A stretch of DNA of 64,000 nt from Salinarimonas sp046292825 (GCF_046292825.1 NZ_JBKBQG010000021.1:17658-81657); one strand, 5' to 3'; positions 54,232-63,821 are shown, counted from the first letter of the stretch. The notes: a model not told the origin generated them from the letters alone. A program made the numbers and translations.

Positions 54232-54546
54232 TCAGCGGTAGAAGCAGACCTCGCGGCCGTAGCGCGGATCGAAGCCGCAGCGGACCGTGCTGCGGTCCCG
54301 CGCCACCGCGCCGCCGACCGCGGCGCCGGTGCCCGCGCCGATCGCGGCGCCGACGAGGGTGCCCTCGGTGGTGCCGGTGGTGAGGTTGCCGACCGCGGCT
54401 CCCGTCGTCCCGCCGACGATAGCGCCGGTCGTGGCTTCGGGGCCGAAGCCGACGCAGGCGCCGAGCGAGCCGGCGAGAAGCACGACGGCGAACGCTTTCG
54501 CGATCGGCGTGCGGCGGATGAGGGCGGGAACTCTCGTCGAATACAT
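54232..54546 (-). CDS. Glycine-zipper small lipoprotein
   Basis: The protein has 104 residues from ATG 54546 (AGGAG 9 bases upstream). A signal peptide with lipobox-like LLAGSLGAC is followed by glycine-zipper repeats (TTGAIVGGTTGAAVGNLT, TLVGAAIGAGTGAAVGGAV). The C-terminus has two cysteines (RCGFDPRYGREVCFYR). Such proteins (e.g. outer-membrane glycine zippers) insert in the envelope; exact role unknown. Confidence 0.8.
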   Translation of the reverse strand: MYSTRVPALIRRTPIAKAFAVVLLAGSLGACVGFGPEATTGAIVGGTTGAAVGNLTTGTTEGTLVGAAIGAGTGAAVGGAVARDRSTVRCGFDPRYGREVCFYR

Positions 54547-54842
54547 GCCGGTCGTCTCCTGGAAATCGCGACGCGCACAACACGCGACTGGCGGGTATAG
54601 CGCGGCAAACGCGGGAATTCGCCCGATGTTCCGTGCGCGAGATCGCTCGACCTGCGTCGCGCGCGCGTTCTGCACTGCGATCGAGCTCGGTTTCGTGCGC
54701 GAGCACGCACGGATCGCCTGCGAAGAACCGCAAAGAACGAACGCGCACGAGCATAGCCGGCATCGGTCGGCGCCGCCGGGGCGGAACTCGCATCTAGCCT
54801 ATCGGTTGAACACCCGTCTGAACGAGGCCCGAGGAGGGAACC

Positions 54843-55037
54843 ATGGCCACAAGCAGGACTCCGTCGAAGCGCGGTTTCGCTTCGATGAGCCCGGAAAAGC
54901 AGCGGGAGATCGCCAGCAAGGGCGGTCAGAGCGTTCCGGCATCGAAACGCTCGTTCTCGCAAAACCGCGAGCTCGCGTCCGCGGCGGGACGCAAGGGAGG
55001 TCAATCCTCCACGGTCAACCGCTCGCAGCCGGCCTGA
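54843..55037 (+). CDS. KGG-repeat stress protein
   Basis: This 64-residue hydrophilic protein contains two KGG motifs (SKGGQS near 25-30, GRKGGQS near 49-55), as in the general-stress con-10/GsiB-like family. It starts after a perfect GAGGAGGGAACC site. The family is associated with desiccation, osmotic or starvation response, and the proteins are thought to be disordered protectants. The ATG codon is at 54843. The 296-bp gap 54547-54842 contains its promoter; no sigma consensus is certain. Confidence 0.85.
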   Translation: MATSRTPSKRGFASMSPEKQREIASKGGQSVPASKRSFSQNRELASAAGRKGGQSSTVNRSQPA

Positions 55038-55142
55038 GCGCCGACGCGGACACGTTCGACGGCGACGCACGCTCCGAGCCCCAGGGCTCCGGAGCGTGCC
55101 CGCATGCGTGCGATCGGGATGCGTGCGATCGCGCGCGCGCGA

Positions 55143-56528
55143 TCACTCCGCCGCTTCGTGCTGGGGACGCTCGCGCCCCTGCCGCTCGCGCTTGATCAGC
55201 TCTGACGTCAGGAAGGCGATCTCGAGCGCCTGGTCCGCGTTGAGACGCGGGTCGCAATAGGTGTGATAGCGGTCCGAGAGGTCGGCATCGGTGAGCGCGC
55301 GGGCGCCGCCGGTGCACTCGGTCACGTTCTTGCCGGTCATCTCGAGATGCACGCCGCCCGCATGGGTCCCCTCCGCCCGATGGACGGCGAAGAAGTTGCG
55401 CACCTCGGCCATGACCTGCTCGAACGGCCGCGTCTTGTAGCCGGACGGCGACTTGATCGTGTTGCCGTGCATCGGATCGCAGGACCACACGACGGTCCGG
55501 CCCTCGCGCTTGACCGCGCGGATCAGCCCCGGCAGATGGTCGATCACCTTGTCCGCGCCGAAGCGGCAGATCAGGGTGAGGCGGCCGGGCTCGTCGTGCG
55601 GGTTCAGGATGTCGATGAGCCGGATCAGCTCGTCGGGCGCGAGCGAAGGGCCGCATTTGAGCCCGATCGGGTTCTTGATGCCGCGGGCATATTCGACATG
55701 CGCATGGTCCGGCTGGCGGGTGCGGTCGCCGATCCAGATCATGTGGCCGGAGGTGGCGTAAGGGTCGCCGCTCGTCGAGTCGATGCGGGTGAGCGCCTCC
55801 TCGTAGCCGAGCAGCAGCGCCTCGTGGCTCGTGAAGAAATCGGTCGTGCGCATCTCCTGATGCGATTCCGGGCTCACGCCGATCGCGCGCATGAAGTCGA
55901 GCGCGTCGGTGATGCGCTCGGCGAGCTCGGCGTAGCGCGCGCTCTGCGGGCTGTCCTTGACGAAGCCGAGCATCCAGCGATGCGCGTTCTCGAGATTGGC
56001 GTAGCCGCCGGTGGCGAAGGCGCGGATCAGGTTGAGCGTCGCCGCCGACTGGCGATAGGCCATCAGCTGGCGATGCGGATCGGGCCGGCGCGCCTGCGGC
56101 GTGAAGGCGATGTCGTTGACGATGTCGCCGCGATAGCTCGGCAGCTCGACGCCGTCGACGACCTCGTTGGGAGCCGAGCGGGGCTTGGCGAACTGGCCGG
56201 CGATGCGCCCGACCTTCACCACCGGGCAGGAGCCCGCGAAGGTGAGCACCACCGCCATCTGGAGGAAGACGCGGAAGAAATCGCGGATCGTGTCGGCGGA
56301 ATGCTCCGCGAAGCTCTCCGCGCAATCGCCGCCCTGCAGGAGGAAAGCCTCCCCGGCCGCGACCGCCGCGAGATGCTTCTTGAGCTTGCGCGCCTCGCCC
56401 GCGAAGACGAGGGGCGGAAAGCCCGAGAGCTGCCGCTCCACCTCGGCGAGATGCTCGGCATCCTCGTAGGCGGGCACCTGCTGGATGGGCTTGTTCCTCC
56501 AGCTCGACGGGCTCCAGCGCTCGCTCAT
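55143..56528 (-). CDS. 3-deoxy-7-phosphoheptulonate synthase, class II
   Basis: The protein has 461 residues from ATG 56528 (TGAGGACG upstream). It catalyses PEP plus erythrose-4-phosphate to DAHP, the first shikimate step. The class II (plant-type) signature is visible: FLLQGGDCAESFAEH, then CPVVKVGRIAGQFAKPRS, and ARGIKNPIGLKCGPSLAPDELIRLI ... VVWSCDPMHGNTIKSPSGYKTR. A metal-ligand Cys sits in LQGGDCAESF. It is full length for the class. A family A repeat lies upstream. Confidence 0.96.
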   Translation of the reverse strand: MSERWSPSSWRNKPIQQVPAYEDAEHLAEVERQLSGFPPLVFAGEARKLKKHLAAVAAGEAFLLQGGDCAESFAEHSADTIRDFFRVFLQMAVVLTFAGSCPVVKVGRIAGQFAKPRSAPNEVVDGVELPSYRGDIVNDIAFTPQARRPDPHRQLMAYRQSAATLNLIRAFATGGYANLENAHRWMLGFVKDSPQSARYAELAERITDALDFMRAIGVSPESHQEMRTTDFFTSHEALLLGYEEALTRIDSTSGDPYATSGHMIWIGDRTRQPDHAHVEYARGIKNPIGLKCGPSLAPDELIRLIDILNPHDEPGRLTLICRFGADKVIDHLPGLIRAVKREGRTVVWSCDPMHGNTIKSPSGYKTRPFEQVMAEVRNFFAVHRAEGTHAGGVHLEMTGKNVTECTGGARALTDADLSDRYHTYCDPRLNADQALEIAFLTSELIKRERQGRERPQHEAAE

Positions 56529-56739
56529 CGTCCTCAGGCTCCGAATGCGTCCTCGTGTCCACCCCGCGCAGCGCGACCGACGGGCTCCGCCCGCGGGGAG
56601 GCGCCTGTATAGCCCCTCGCCGCCGCGGATGCGAGCGCGAAAGTTCCTTGCGCGTCCGAGCGCCGCGGCGACCGAAAAAACCGGCCGCGGCGCAGAGAAA
56701 ACCTGCGGCCCTCGGAGTTCGAAAAACCTTTCCCCTGCC

Positions 56740-56916
56740 GTCATTCCGGGGCGCGAAGCGAGCCCGGAACCCAGAACCCCGACTTTCGTTCGAGCGCGCA
56801 TGCGCGCTCGTTGCGCAATTCAGACCCGCCGATCCGTCGAAGGACGCAGCCTATAGGCTGCTCCTCCGACGTCGAGGATCTGGATTCCGGGCTCGCTTCG
56901 CGCCCCGGAATGACGG
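56740..56916. repeat. Family A cloverleaf repeat, copy 4 (forward orientation)
   Basis: Outer arms identical to copy 3 (GTCATTCCGGGGCGCGAAGC / GCTTCGCGCCCCGGAATGAC). Internal GAGCGCGCATGCGCGCTC and GCAGCCTATAGGCTGC follow in the same order as copy 3. The shared tail CGTGGAGGTTCTAGAAGA leads almost to the SGNH stop. The 421-bp gap 56529-56949 holds this repeat and the DAHP synthase promoter area. Confidence 0.85.
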
Positions 56917-56949
56917 CGTGGAGGTTCTAGAAGAAAGATTTCAGAACTT

Positions 56950-57618
56950 TCAGGGGCCGTCGATGCGGGCGATGAAATCCTCCACGACGGGCAGGATCTG
57001 CGCGACCATGCGCTCGACGCCCGCCTCGTTGGGATGGATGCCGTCGCGCAGCATCAGGCCCGGCTGTTGGATCACGCCGTCGAGGAAGAAGGGGTAGAGG
57101 AGGAGATCGTGGTCGCGCGCGATGTCGGGGAAGATCCGGTCGAAGCGCGCCCGATAGGCCTCGCCCATGTTCGGCGCCGCGACCATGCCGACCATCATGA
57201 CGGAGACCGAGCGGCGCTCGAGCCGCTCGACGATCTCGCGCAGCGTGCGCTCGGTCGCCTCCGGGTCGAGCCCGCGCAGCATGTCGTTGGCGCCGAGCGC
57301 GAGGATCACCCCGTCCGCCTCCTCCGGCACCGACCAGTCGAGCCGCGCGAGCCCGCCCGCGGCGGTGTCGCCGGAGACGCCGGCATTGATCACCCGCACG
57401 TCGTGGCCGCGCTCGCGCAGAGCCCGCTCGAGCACCGCCGGAAAGGCGGCGCGCGCCGGCAGATCGTAACCGGCGGTCAGGCTGTCGCCGAGCGCGACGA
57501 GGGTGAGCGTCTCGTGGTCCATCGCCCGCGCCGGCGTCGGGCCGAGCGAGAGGGCGGCGGCGAGCGCCACCGCGAGGGCGGCGAAGATCGGCGAGACATG
57601 TGACCCGGTGTGGCGCAT
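56950..57618 (-). CDS. SGNH-family arylesterase / lysophospholipase (TesA-like)
   Basis: This 222-residue secreted esterase has a signal peptide (about 1-32, ending TPARA), block I ALGDSLTAGYDLP (catalytic Ser), block III LALGANDMLRG, and block V DGIHPNEAGVERM (Asp/His). It matches TesA/arylesterase (GDSL) enzymes of the periplasm. It is divergent from a YbbA-type ATPase, the same neighbourhood as tesA-ybbA-ybbP in Escherichia coli. A start at 57618 has no clear ribosome site. Confidence 0.9.
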   Translation of the reverse strand: MRHTGSHVSPIFAALAVALAAALSLGPTPARAMDHETLTLVALGDSLTAGYDLPARAAFPAVLERALRERGHDVRVINAGVSGDTAAGGLARLDWSVPEEADGVILALGANDMLRGLDPEATERTLREIVERLERRSVSVMMVGMVAAPNMGEAYRARFDRIFPDIARDHDLLLYPFFLDGVIQQPGLMLRDGIHPNEAGVERMVAQILPVVEDFIARIDGP

Positions 57619-57700
57619 CGCGACGTAAACCCCATATACACGGCGCGGCAGCGCCGAGCCTGCTTCGCTCCCCCTGTAGGGTACAGATCGGACCGATTTC

Positions 57701-58393
57701 ATGACCGACAAGACCATCGTCCTCGAGAACGTCGATCTGAGCCTCGGGCGCGGAGCGGCGCGGGTGCACATCCTCAAGGGCGTGAGCCTGTCGGTCGGGC
57801 GGGGCGAGGCGATCGGCCTCGTGGGGCCCTCGGGCTCCGGCAAGTCGACGCTCCTCATGACGATGGCGGGCCTCGAGCGGCCGGATTCCGGGCGGGTGAT
57901 CGTCGAGGGGACCGAGCTCACCGGGCTCGACGAGGACGCGCTCGCGCGCTTCCGGGGCCGGCGCATCGGCATCGTCTTCCAGAGCTTCCACCTCGTGCCG
58001 ACCATGACCGCGCTCGAGAACGTCGCGCTGCCCCTCGAGCTCGCGGGGGCGGGCGACGCCTTCGAGCGCGCCGCCGCCGAATTGCGCGCGGTGGGGCTCG
58101 GCGCACGCCTGTCGCATTATCCCGCCCAGCTCTCGGGCGGCGAGCAGCAGCGCGTCGCCATCGCCCGCGCTCTCGCCCCCGACCCCGCGATCCTCGTCGC
58201 CGACGAGCCGACCGGCAATCTCGACGAGACGACCGGCGGCTCGATCGTCGATCTCCTGTTCGCGATGAAGCGCGAGCGCGGGGCGACGCTCGTTCTCGTC
58301 ACCCACGATCTCGCGCTCGCCCGCGCCTGCGACCGCACGGTGCGGCTGCGCTCCGGGCGGATCGAGGCGGACGCCGCCTCGGACGCGGCCTGA
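57701..58393 (+). CDS. ABC transporter ATP-binding protein, YbbA-like
   Basis: This 230-residue LolD/MacB-type ATPase has Walker A GPSGSGKST, the Q-loop in GIVFQSFHLVPTMTALENVALPLEL, signature LSGGEQQRVAIARAL and Walker B ILVADEPTGNLD. It pairs with the FtsX-like permease that follows after 18 bp. The YbbA-YbbP complex is thought to act on envelope lipids or hydrophobic compounds together with the TesA-like esterase. Confidence 0.93.
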   Translation: MTDKTIVLENVDLSLGRGAARVHILKGVSLSVGRGEAIGLVGPSGSGKSTLLMTMAGLERPDSGRVIVEGTELTGLDEDALARFRGRRIGIVFQSFHLVPTMTALENVALPLELAGAGDAFERAAAELRAVGLGARLSHYPAQLSGGEQQRVAIARALAPDPAILVADEPTGNLDETTGGSIVDLLFAMKRERGATLVLVTHDLALARACDRTVRLRSGRIEADAASDAA

Positions 58394-58411
58394 GCGGGAG
58401 CGCGAGAGACC

Positions 58412-61024
58412 ATGCACGGCACCCTCCCCTCTCCCGCCTCCGAGCCCTCCCCCGAACCCTCGCGCGAGGCGCCGCTGCCGCGCCGCTCGCGCCTGCCGCT
58501 CGTGCCGCGGCTCGCCCTGCGCGAATTGCGCTCGGGTCTGCGCGGCTTCGGCATCTTCCTCGCCTGCATCGCGCTCGGCGTCGCCGCGATCGCGGGGGTC
58601 TCCTCCGTATCGCGGGCGCTGTCCGAGGGCATTGCGCGCGAGGGTCGCACGCTGATCGGCGGCGATCTCGCCTATACCCTGATCCACCGCGAGGCGAGCC
58701 CGCAGGAGTTCGCCGCGCTCGAGGCGCAGGGCACCGTCGCCGCGATCTCGACCATGCGCGGCATGGCGCATGCGGGCGAGCAGGGCTCGGCGCTCGTCGA
58801 GATCAAGGCGGTCGACAGCCTCTATCCGACCGCGGGCCGGCTCGTGCTCGAACCCGACATGCCGCTCGCAGAGGTGCTCGCGCCGCGCGAGGGCGTGCAC
58901 GGGGCGGCGGTCGACCCGGTCCTCCTGTCGCGGCTCGACCTCGCGCTCGGCGACGTCGTGACCGTCGGCTCGCAGCGTTTCGAGATGCGCGCCGCGATCC
59001 GCTCGGAGCCGGACAAGATCGCGGTCGGCATCGGCTTCGGGCCGCGCCTGATGATCGCGCGGGAGGCGCTCGCGCAGACGGGCCTCCTCCAACCCGGCAG
59101 CCTCGTGCGCCACACCTACCGCGTGAGCCTCCCCGGCCCGGCCGACGACGACGAGGCGCTCGCCCGCGCCCAGGCGGCGATCGCGGCTTCCGTGCCGGAG
59201 GCGGGCTGGGAGACGCGCTCGCGTCTCGCGGCCAATCCCGAGCTCGAGCGCAACATCGCGCGCTTCGCCCAATTCCTCACCCTCGTCGGGCTGACCGCGC
59301 TCGCGGTGGGCGGCGTGGGCGTCGCCAACGCCGTGCGCGGCTTCGTCGACCGCAAGCGGGATTCGATCGCGACCCTCAAGAGCCTCGGCGCGCCGGGCGG
59401 GCAGGTGGTGGCGATCTATCTCACCCAGGTGATGGCGATCGCGGCGATCGCCGTCGCGATCGGGCTCGCGATCGGCGCGGCGCTGCCCTTCGCCCTCGCG
59501 GCCGCCCTCTCCGACCTCCTGCCGATCCCCATCGCGCCGACGCTCGCGCCGGCCGAGCTCGGGCTCTCGGCGCTCTACGGCATCCTCACCGCGCTGGCCT
59601 TCTCCCTCGCCCCGCTCGGGCGCGCCCACGACATCCAGGTCTCGGGGCTGTTCCGCGACCAGATCGAGCCGGACCGGCGCTTTCCGCGTAAGCGCTACGT
59701 CGCGGGCGTCGCGCTCGCGGTGGCCGCGCTCCTCGCGCTCGCGGTCTTCGCCGCGTTCGACCGACGCATCGCGCTCGTCTTCATCGGCGCCGCGCTCGCC
59801 GCCTTCGTGCTCCTGCGCGTCGTCGCGATCGGGCTGATGGCGCTCGCGCGGCGGCTGCCGCGTCCGCGCGCGGCGGCACCCCGGCTCGCTTTGTCGAACA
59901 TCCACCGGCCGGGCGCGCTCACCCCCGCCCTCGTCCTCTCGCTCGGGCTCGGCATCACGCTCCTCGTCGTCATCGCGGTGATCGACGGCAACATGCGCCG
60001 CCAGCTCACCGAGACGCTGCCGGGGGAGGCGCCGAGCTTCTTCTTCGTCGACATCCCCGCCGCCGAGGTCGAGGCGTTCACCGGCTTCCTCCGGGAGGCG
60101 GCGCCGGACGGCGAGATCGAGCGCGTGCCGATGATGCGCGGGCGTCTCGTCTCCCTGCGCGGCGTGCCGGTGGGCGAGATCGAGGCCGCGCCGAACGCCG
60201 CCTGGGTGCTCGACGGCGATCGCGGCATCACCTATTCGGCCGAGATCCCAGAGGGCTCGCGCATCGTCGAAGGCGAGTGGTGGGAGGAGGGCACGAGCGA
60301 GCGGCTCGTCTCCTTCGATCAGGAGATCGCCCAGGGGCTCGGGCTGGCGGTGGGCGACGAGGTGGTCGTCAACGTGCTCGGCCGCGACGTCTCGGCGCGC
60401 ATCGTCAATCTGCGCCGCGTCGAGTGGCGCTCGCTCGGCATCAATTTCGTGATGGTGTTCTCGCCCGCCACCTTCGCAGGCGCACCGCACACCCATCTCG
60501 CGACGCTGGCGCTGCCCGGCGCGGCCGACCCCGCGCGCGAGGGCGCGCTGCTGCGCCAGCTCGCCCAGGCCTATCCGAACGTCACGAGCGTGCGCGTGAA
60601 GGACGCGCTCGAGGCGGTCAACACCGTCGTCGAGCAGCTCCTCCTTGCGATCCGCGGCGCCTCCTCGATCGCGCTCGCGGCGAGCGTGCTCGTGCTCGCC
60701 GGCGCGCTCGCGGCCGGCCATCGGGCGCGGCTCTACGATGCGGTCGTGCTCAAGACCCTCGGCGCCACCCGCCGCAAGCTGGTGCTCGCCTACACGCTCG
60801 AATACGGCGCGCTCGGCCTCGCCGCCGCCCTGTTCGGGCTGATCGCGGGGACGCTCGCGGGCGCGGTGATCGTGAGCCGGGTCATGAATCTCGGCTTCGC
60901 CATGGTCTGGAGCGGGCCGCTGGCGGCCGCCAGCCTCGCGGTGGTGGTGACGGTGGGGCTCGGCCTCGTCGGCACCTGGCGCATCCTCGGCCAGAAGCCG
61001 GCGCCCTACCTGCGCAGCCTGTGA
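58412..61024 (+). CDS. FtsX-like ABC permease, YbbP-like
   Basis: This 870-residue permease has a Pro-rich cytosolic start, TM1 at about 48-70 (GFGIFLACIALGVAAIAGVSS), a MacB-type periplasmic domain, and a middle block of helices about 280-480. A second periplasmic domain follows, then a C-terminal triplet of helices (about 745-850). That ten-helix, double-FtsX layout is typical of YbbP. It likely moves lipids or toxic hydrophobic compounds across or out of the inner membrane with the YbbA ATPase. Confidence 0.91.
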   Translation: MHGTLPSPASEPSPEPSREAPLPRRSRLPLVPRLALRELRSGLRGFGIFLACIALGVAAIAGVSSVSRALSEGIAREGRTLIGGDLAYTLIHREASPQEFAALEAQGTVAAISTMRGMAHAGEQGSALVEIKAVDSLYPTAGRLVLEPDMPLAEVLAPREGVHGAAVDPVLLSRLDLALGDVVTVGSQRFEMRAAIRSEPDKIAVGIGFGPRLMIAREALAQTGLLQPGSLVRHTYRVSLPGPADDDEALARAQAAIAASVPEAGWETRSRLAANPELERNIARFAQFLTLVGLTALAVGGVGVANAVRGFVDRKRDSIATLKSLGAPGGQVVAIYLTQVMAIAAIAVAIGLAIGAALPFALAAALSDLLPIPIAPTLAPAELGLSALYGILTALAFSLAPLGRAHDIQVSGLFRDQIEPDRRFPRKRYVAGVALAVAALLALAVFAAFDRRIALVFIGAALAAFVLLRVVAIGLMALARRLPRPRAAAPRLALSNIHRPGALTPALVLSLGLGITLLVVIAVIDGNMRRQLTETLPGEAPSFFFVDIPAAEVEAFTGFLREAAPDGEIERVPMMRGRLVSLRGVPVGEIEAAPNAAWVLDGDRGITYSAEIPEGSRIVEGEWWEEGTSERLVSFDQEIAQGLGLAVGDEVVVNVLGRDVSARIVNLRRVEWRSLGINFVMVFSPATFAGAPHTHLATLALPGAADPAREGALLRQLAQAYPNVTSVRVKDALEAVNTVVEQLLLAIRGASSIALAASVLVLAGALAAGHRARLYDAVVLKTLGATRRKLVLAYTLEYGALGLAAALFGLIAGTLAGAVIVSRVMNLGFAMVWSGPLAAASLAVVVTVGLGLVGTWRILGQKPAPYLRSL

Positions 61025-61228
61025 TCCTCGCCCCTGCCGGATCCGTGCCACGCGCGAGGGTGACGTATGGGAATTTTCCCTGCCGCGCCTCGCGAATTCC
61101 GCGCGGGCGCTTCGCGTCGCGTTAACAAAGGACAGGATGCGTTCCGTATAGGAAGGGACGGCATCGCGGATCGCGGACGGCCGCAGATCCGGCGCGGACG
61201 TGAGACCGGATGCAGTCGGGGGGTAATC

Positions 61229-62698
61229 GTGTTCGACTTCTTCAAGCAGCCTCATGACCCGAACGCCGCGATGCTCGCAGCGCTCGACCGCGCCCAGGCG
61301 ATCATGACGTTCGATCTCGACGGGACGGTGCTCTCGGCGAACGACAACGCGCTTCGCGTGCTCGGATACGATCTCCAGGAGGTCGTCGGGCGCCCTCACG
61401 CGATCTTCGTCGACGGTCGGGGGAAGGCGAGCGGGACCGATGCGGCGTTCTGGGCCGCCTTGCGGGGCGGAGAGCGTCGCGCGGGCGTCTTCCGCCGCGT
61501 CGCGAAGGACGGTCGCGACGTGTTCCTCGAGGCCTCCTACGACCTCATGCGCGACGCCTCCGGCAAGCCCTTCCGCGTCGTCGCCTTCGCCACGGACGTG
61601 ACCGCGCGCAGGCACGAGGAGCTCGACGCGAAGGGTCAGGTCGTGGCGATCGGCCGCACCAACGCGGTGATCGCCTTCACGCCCGACGGCGTCGTCCTGG
61701 ACGCCAACGAGAATTTCCTGGCGGCGGTCGGCTATCGCCTGGACGAGATCCGCGGCCGCCATCACGCGCTGTTCGTCGATCCCGCCGAGCGGGAGAGCGC
61801 CGCCTACCGCGCCTTCTGGAGCGGGCTCGCCCGGGGCGAGCCCCTCGCCGCCCGGTTCAAGCGCATTGCCAAGGGCGGGCGCGAGATCTGGATCCAGGCG
61901 AGCTACAACCCGATCTTCGACGACGAGGGCCGGATCTGCAAGGTCGTGAAATACGCCGTCGACGTCACCGAGCAGATGGACGCCCTCGCCGACCTGCGGC
62001 GGCGCATCGTCGAGATCGAGGCCGCGATCTCGCGCTCGGATGCGCAGGCGGCCGATGCCACGCGGGGGACCGGGGAGACGTCGGGCCACGTGCGGGCCAC
62101 GGCCGCCACGTCGGAGGAACTCGCCGCATCGGTCGGCGAGATCGCGTCGATGATGTCCAAGGCGCGCACGGTCAACGAATCCGCCTTCTCCCGCGCGAAC
62201 GCCGCGGGCGATTCGACGGCGCGCCTCGCGACCGCGGTCTCGCAGATGAGCGGCATCGTGTCGCTGATCGGCGACATCGCCGGACAGATCAACCTCCTCG
62301 CCCTCAACGCGGCGATCGAGGCGGCGCGGGCCGGCGAGGCCGGGCGGGGCTTCGCCGTCGTCGCCCAGGAGGTGAAGAACCTCGCGGGACAGGCGGCGCG
62401 GGCGACGCAGCAGATCGGCGCCGAGATCGACGCCGTCCAGGCGATCTCGGGCGACGTCGTCGGCGCGCTCGACGGAATTCGCGATTGCGTCACCGAGATG
62501 CGCGAGCACGTGGCGGCGACGGCCGCCTCCCTTGAACAGCAGGAGGGGGCGACCCGCGAGATGTCCCGGACGCTCCAGTCGACGTCGAGCGCGATCGCCT
62601 CGATCGCCGAGGCGGTCGCGGCCATGTCGCACGAGGTCTCGCGCGTGGCCGAGGAAACCCGCGAAGCGGGCCGGGCGGCAGAACGTCTCGCGCGCTGA
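61229..62698 (+). CDS. Cytoplasmic chemoreceptor with two PAS domains
   Basis: The protein has 489 residues from a GTG at 61229 (GGGGGGT upstream); an ATG frame at 61067 is longer but lacks support. Two PAS domains in tandem: the first about 20-130 (ALDRAQAIMTFDLDGTVLSANDNALRVLGYDLQEVVGRP), the second about 145-255 (NAVIAFTPDGVVLDANENFLAAVGYRLDEIRGRHH). The MCP signalling domain has tip GQINLLALNAAIEAARAGEAGRGFAVVAQEVKNLA. No membrane helix. PAS-PAS-MCP receptors often sense redox, oxygen or energy state (Aer/BdlA-like). Confidence 0.92.
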   Translation: MFDFFKQPHDPNAAMLAALDRAQAIMTFDLDGTVLSANDNALRVLGYDLQEVVGRPHAIFVDGRGKASGTDAAFWAALRGGERRAGVFRRVAKDGRDVFLEASYDLMRDASGKPFRVVAFATDVTARRHEELDAKGQVVAIGRTNAVIAFTPDGVVLDANENFLAAVGYRLDEIRGRHHALFVDPAERESAAYRAFWSGLARGEPLAARFKRIAKGGREIWIQASYNPIFDDEGRICKVVKYAVDVTEQMDALADLRRRIVEIEAAISRSDAQAADATRGTGETSGHVRATAATSEELAASVGEIASMMSKARTVNESAFSRANAAGDSTARLATAVSQMSGIVSLIGDIAGQINLLALNAAIEAARAGEAGRGFAVVAQEVKNLAGQAARATQQIGAEIDAVQAISGDVVGALDGIRDCVTEMREHVAATAASLEQQEGATREMSRTLQSTSSAIASIAEAVAAMSHEVSRVAEETREAGRAAERLAR

Positions 62699-62878
62699 GA
62701 CCCGCCGCGACGCCGCTCGCCGGTCGAGCCCCCGTCGACTCGCGAGCGGAAAGTCTTATCCATGTTTAAACAACACGCGAGGCGCGGGTAATCTGAGCTT
62801 CTGTTCTGCTGCCGGCGCGCTTCACGAGACCGTGTCGCGACTAGACTTCGAATGCGACGCCGCGTCCGCCGAATCCCC

Positions 62879-62907
62879 TTGCGCTGCGCCGCTTATGTTC
62901 CCATATT
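62879..62907 (+). promoter_or_regulatory. Possible promoter of the YccA-like gene
   Basis: TTGCGC (62879-62884), a 17-bp spacer and CATATT (62902-62907) resemble an alphaproteobacterial sigma-70 promoter, 83 bp upstream of the gene. The 291-bp gap 62699-62989 also contains a GTTTAAAC palindrome near 62764. Confidence 0.35.
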
Positions 62908-62989
62908 GCAGCCAACGCCGCACGATCGGCGCGGGGAGCGTGCCCCCAGCCCGCCACGCGCTTCGCTAGACGTTCTCGAGAGGACTGGG

Positions 62990-63727
62990 ATGCAAGTGAA
63001 CGATCAGAACCGCTTCGCCTACGGCACCGGCGTGGCGCGTCCGCAAGCCGAGATCGACCAGGGCCTGCGGACGTTCATGCTCGGCGTCTACAATTACATG
63101 GTGCTCGGCCTCGGCGTCACCGGCGTCGTCGCCATGGGCACCTTCATGGCCGCGAGCGCCAGCGAGACGCTGTTCGCGACCCTCTATCTGAGCCCGCTGC
63201 GCTGGGTGATCATGCTCGCGCCGCTCGCCTTCATCTTCCTCTTCTCGTTCCGCATCGAGAAGATGAGCGTCTCCGCCGCCCAGGGCATGTTCATGGCCTT
63301 CGCGGCGCTGATGGGCCTGTCCCTGTCGACGATCTTCTTCGTCTTCACGGGCGAGTCGATCGTGCAGGTGTTCTTCATCACGGCGGCCGCCTTCGGCGGT
63401 CTGAGCCTGTGGGGCTACACCACGAAGAAGAGCCTCTCCGCTTGGGGTTCGTTCCTGATCATGGGCGTGATCGGCCTGCTGATCGCCATGGTCGCGAACA
63501 TCTTCATCCAGTCGAGCGCCATCGGCTTCGCCGTGTCGATCCTCGGCGTGCTGATCTTCGCGGGCCTCACCGCGTGGGACACGCAGCGCCTCAAGGAGAT
63601 GTACCTGTTCAACAATTTCGACACCGCGACCGCGAGCAAGGTGTCGATCATGGGTGCGCTGTCGCTGTACCTGAACTTCATCAACATGTTCCAGTTCCTC
63701 CTCGCTCTCCTCGGCAATCGCGAGTGA
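62990..63727 (+). CDS. Bax inhibitor-1 / YccA-family membrane protein
   Basis: The protein has 245 residues from ATG 62990 with GAGAGGA upstream. Seven hydrophobic helices and the BI-1 pattern: DQGLRTFMLGVYNYMVLGLGVTGVVAM at the start, FMAFAALMGLSLSTIFFVFTGESIVQVFFITAAAFGGLSLWGY in the middle, and FAGLTAWDTQRLKEMYL near the end. The family are pH-sensitive calcium leak channels; YccA in E. coli modulates the FtsH protease. Followed by a strong terminator. Confidence 0.94.
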   Translation: MQVNDQNRFAYGTGVARPQAEIDQGLRTFMLGVYNYMVLGLGVTGVVAMGTFMAASASETLFATLYLSPLRWVIMLAPLAFIFLFSFRIEKMSVSAAQGMFMAFAALMGLSLSTIFFVFTGESIVQVFFITAAAFGGLSLWGYTTKKSLSAWGSFLIMGVIGLLIAMVANIFIQSSAIGFAVSILGVLIFAGLTAWDTQRLKEMYLFNNFDTATASKVSIMGALSLYLNFINMFQFLLALLGNRE

Positions 63728-63770
63728 GCGAGAAGGCGGCGGACCGAGACCCCCGCCGTCTGGAACGTCG

Positions 63771-63799
63771 AGCCCCGGCCGCGAGGCCGGGGCTTTTTC
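63771..63799 (+). terminator. Rho-independent terminator of the YccA-like gene
   Basis: AGCCCCGGCC (63771-63780), loop GCGA, GGCCGGGGCT (63785-63794) and TTTT form a textbook terminator 44 bp after the stop. Confidence 0.9.
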
Positions 63800-63821
63800 G
63801 TACGCGTCGCGGCCGCTCCCC

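Noticed and set aside
61122..61126. TTAAC half-site upstream of the PAS chemoreceptor considered as a CtrA box
   Set aside because: The partner half-site seven bases upstream is TTCG, two mismatches, too weak to claim.
56927..62632. Very long antisense open frame (about 1900 codons) opposite the ybbA/ybbP and chemoreceptor genes
   Set aside because: Rich in Arg, His, Asp and Gly in the pattern that high-GC genes give when read on the other strand; no family motifs; the opposite strand has well-supported genes.
62764..62771. GTTTAAAC palindrome near the YccA-like gene
   Set aside because: Only eight bases, single copy and not near a promoter box; no support as an operator.
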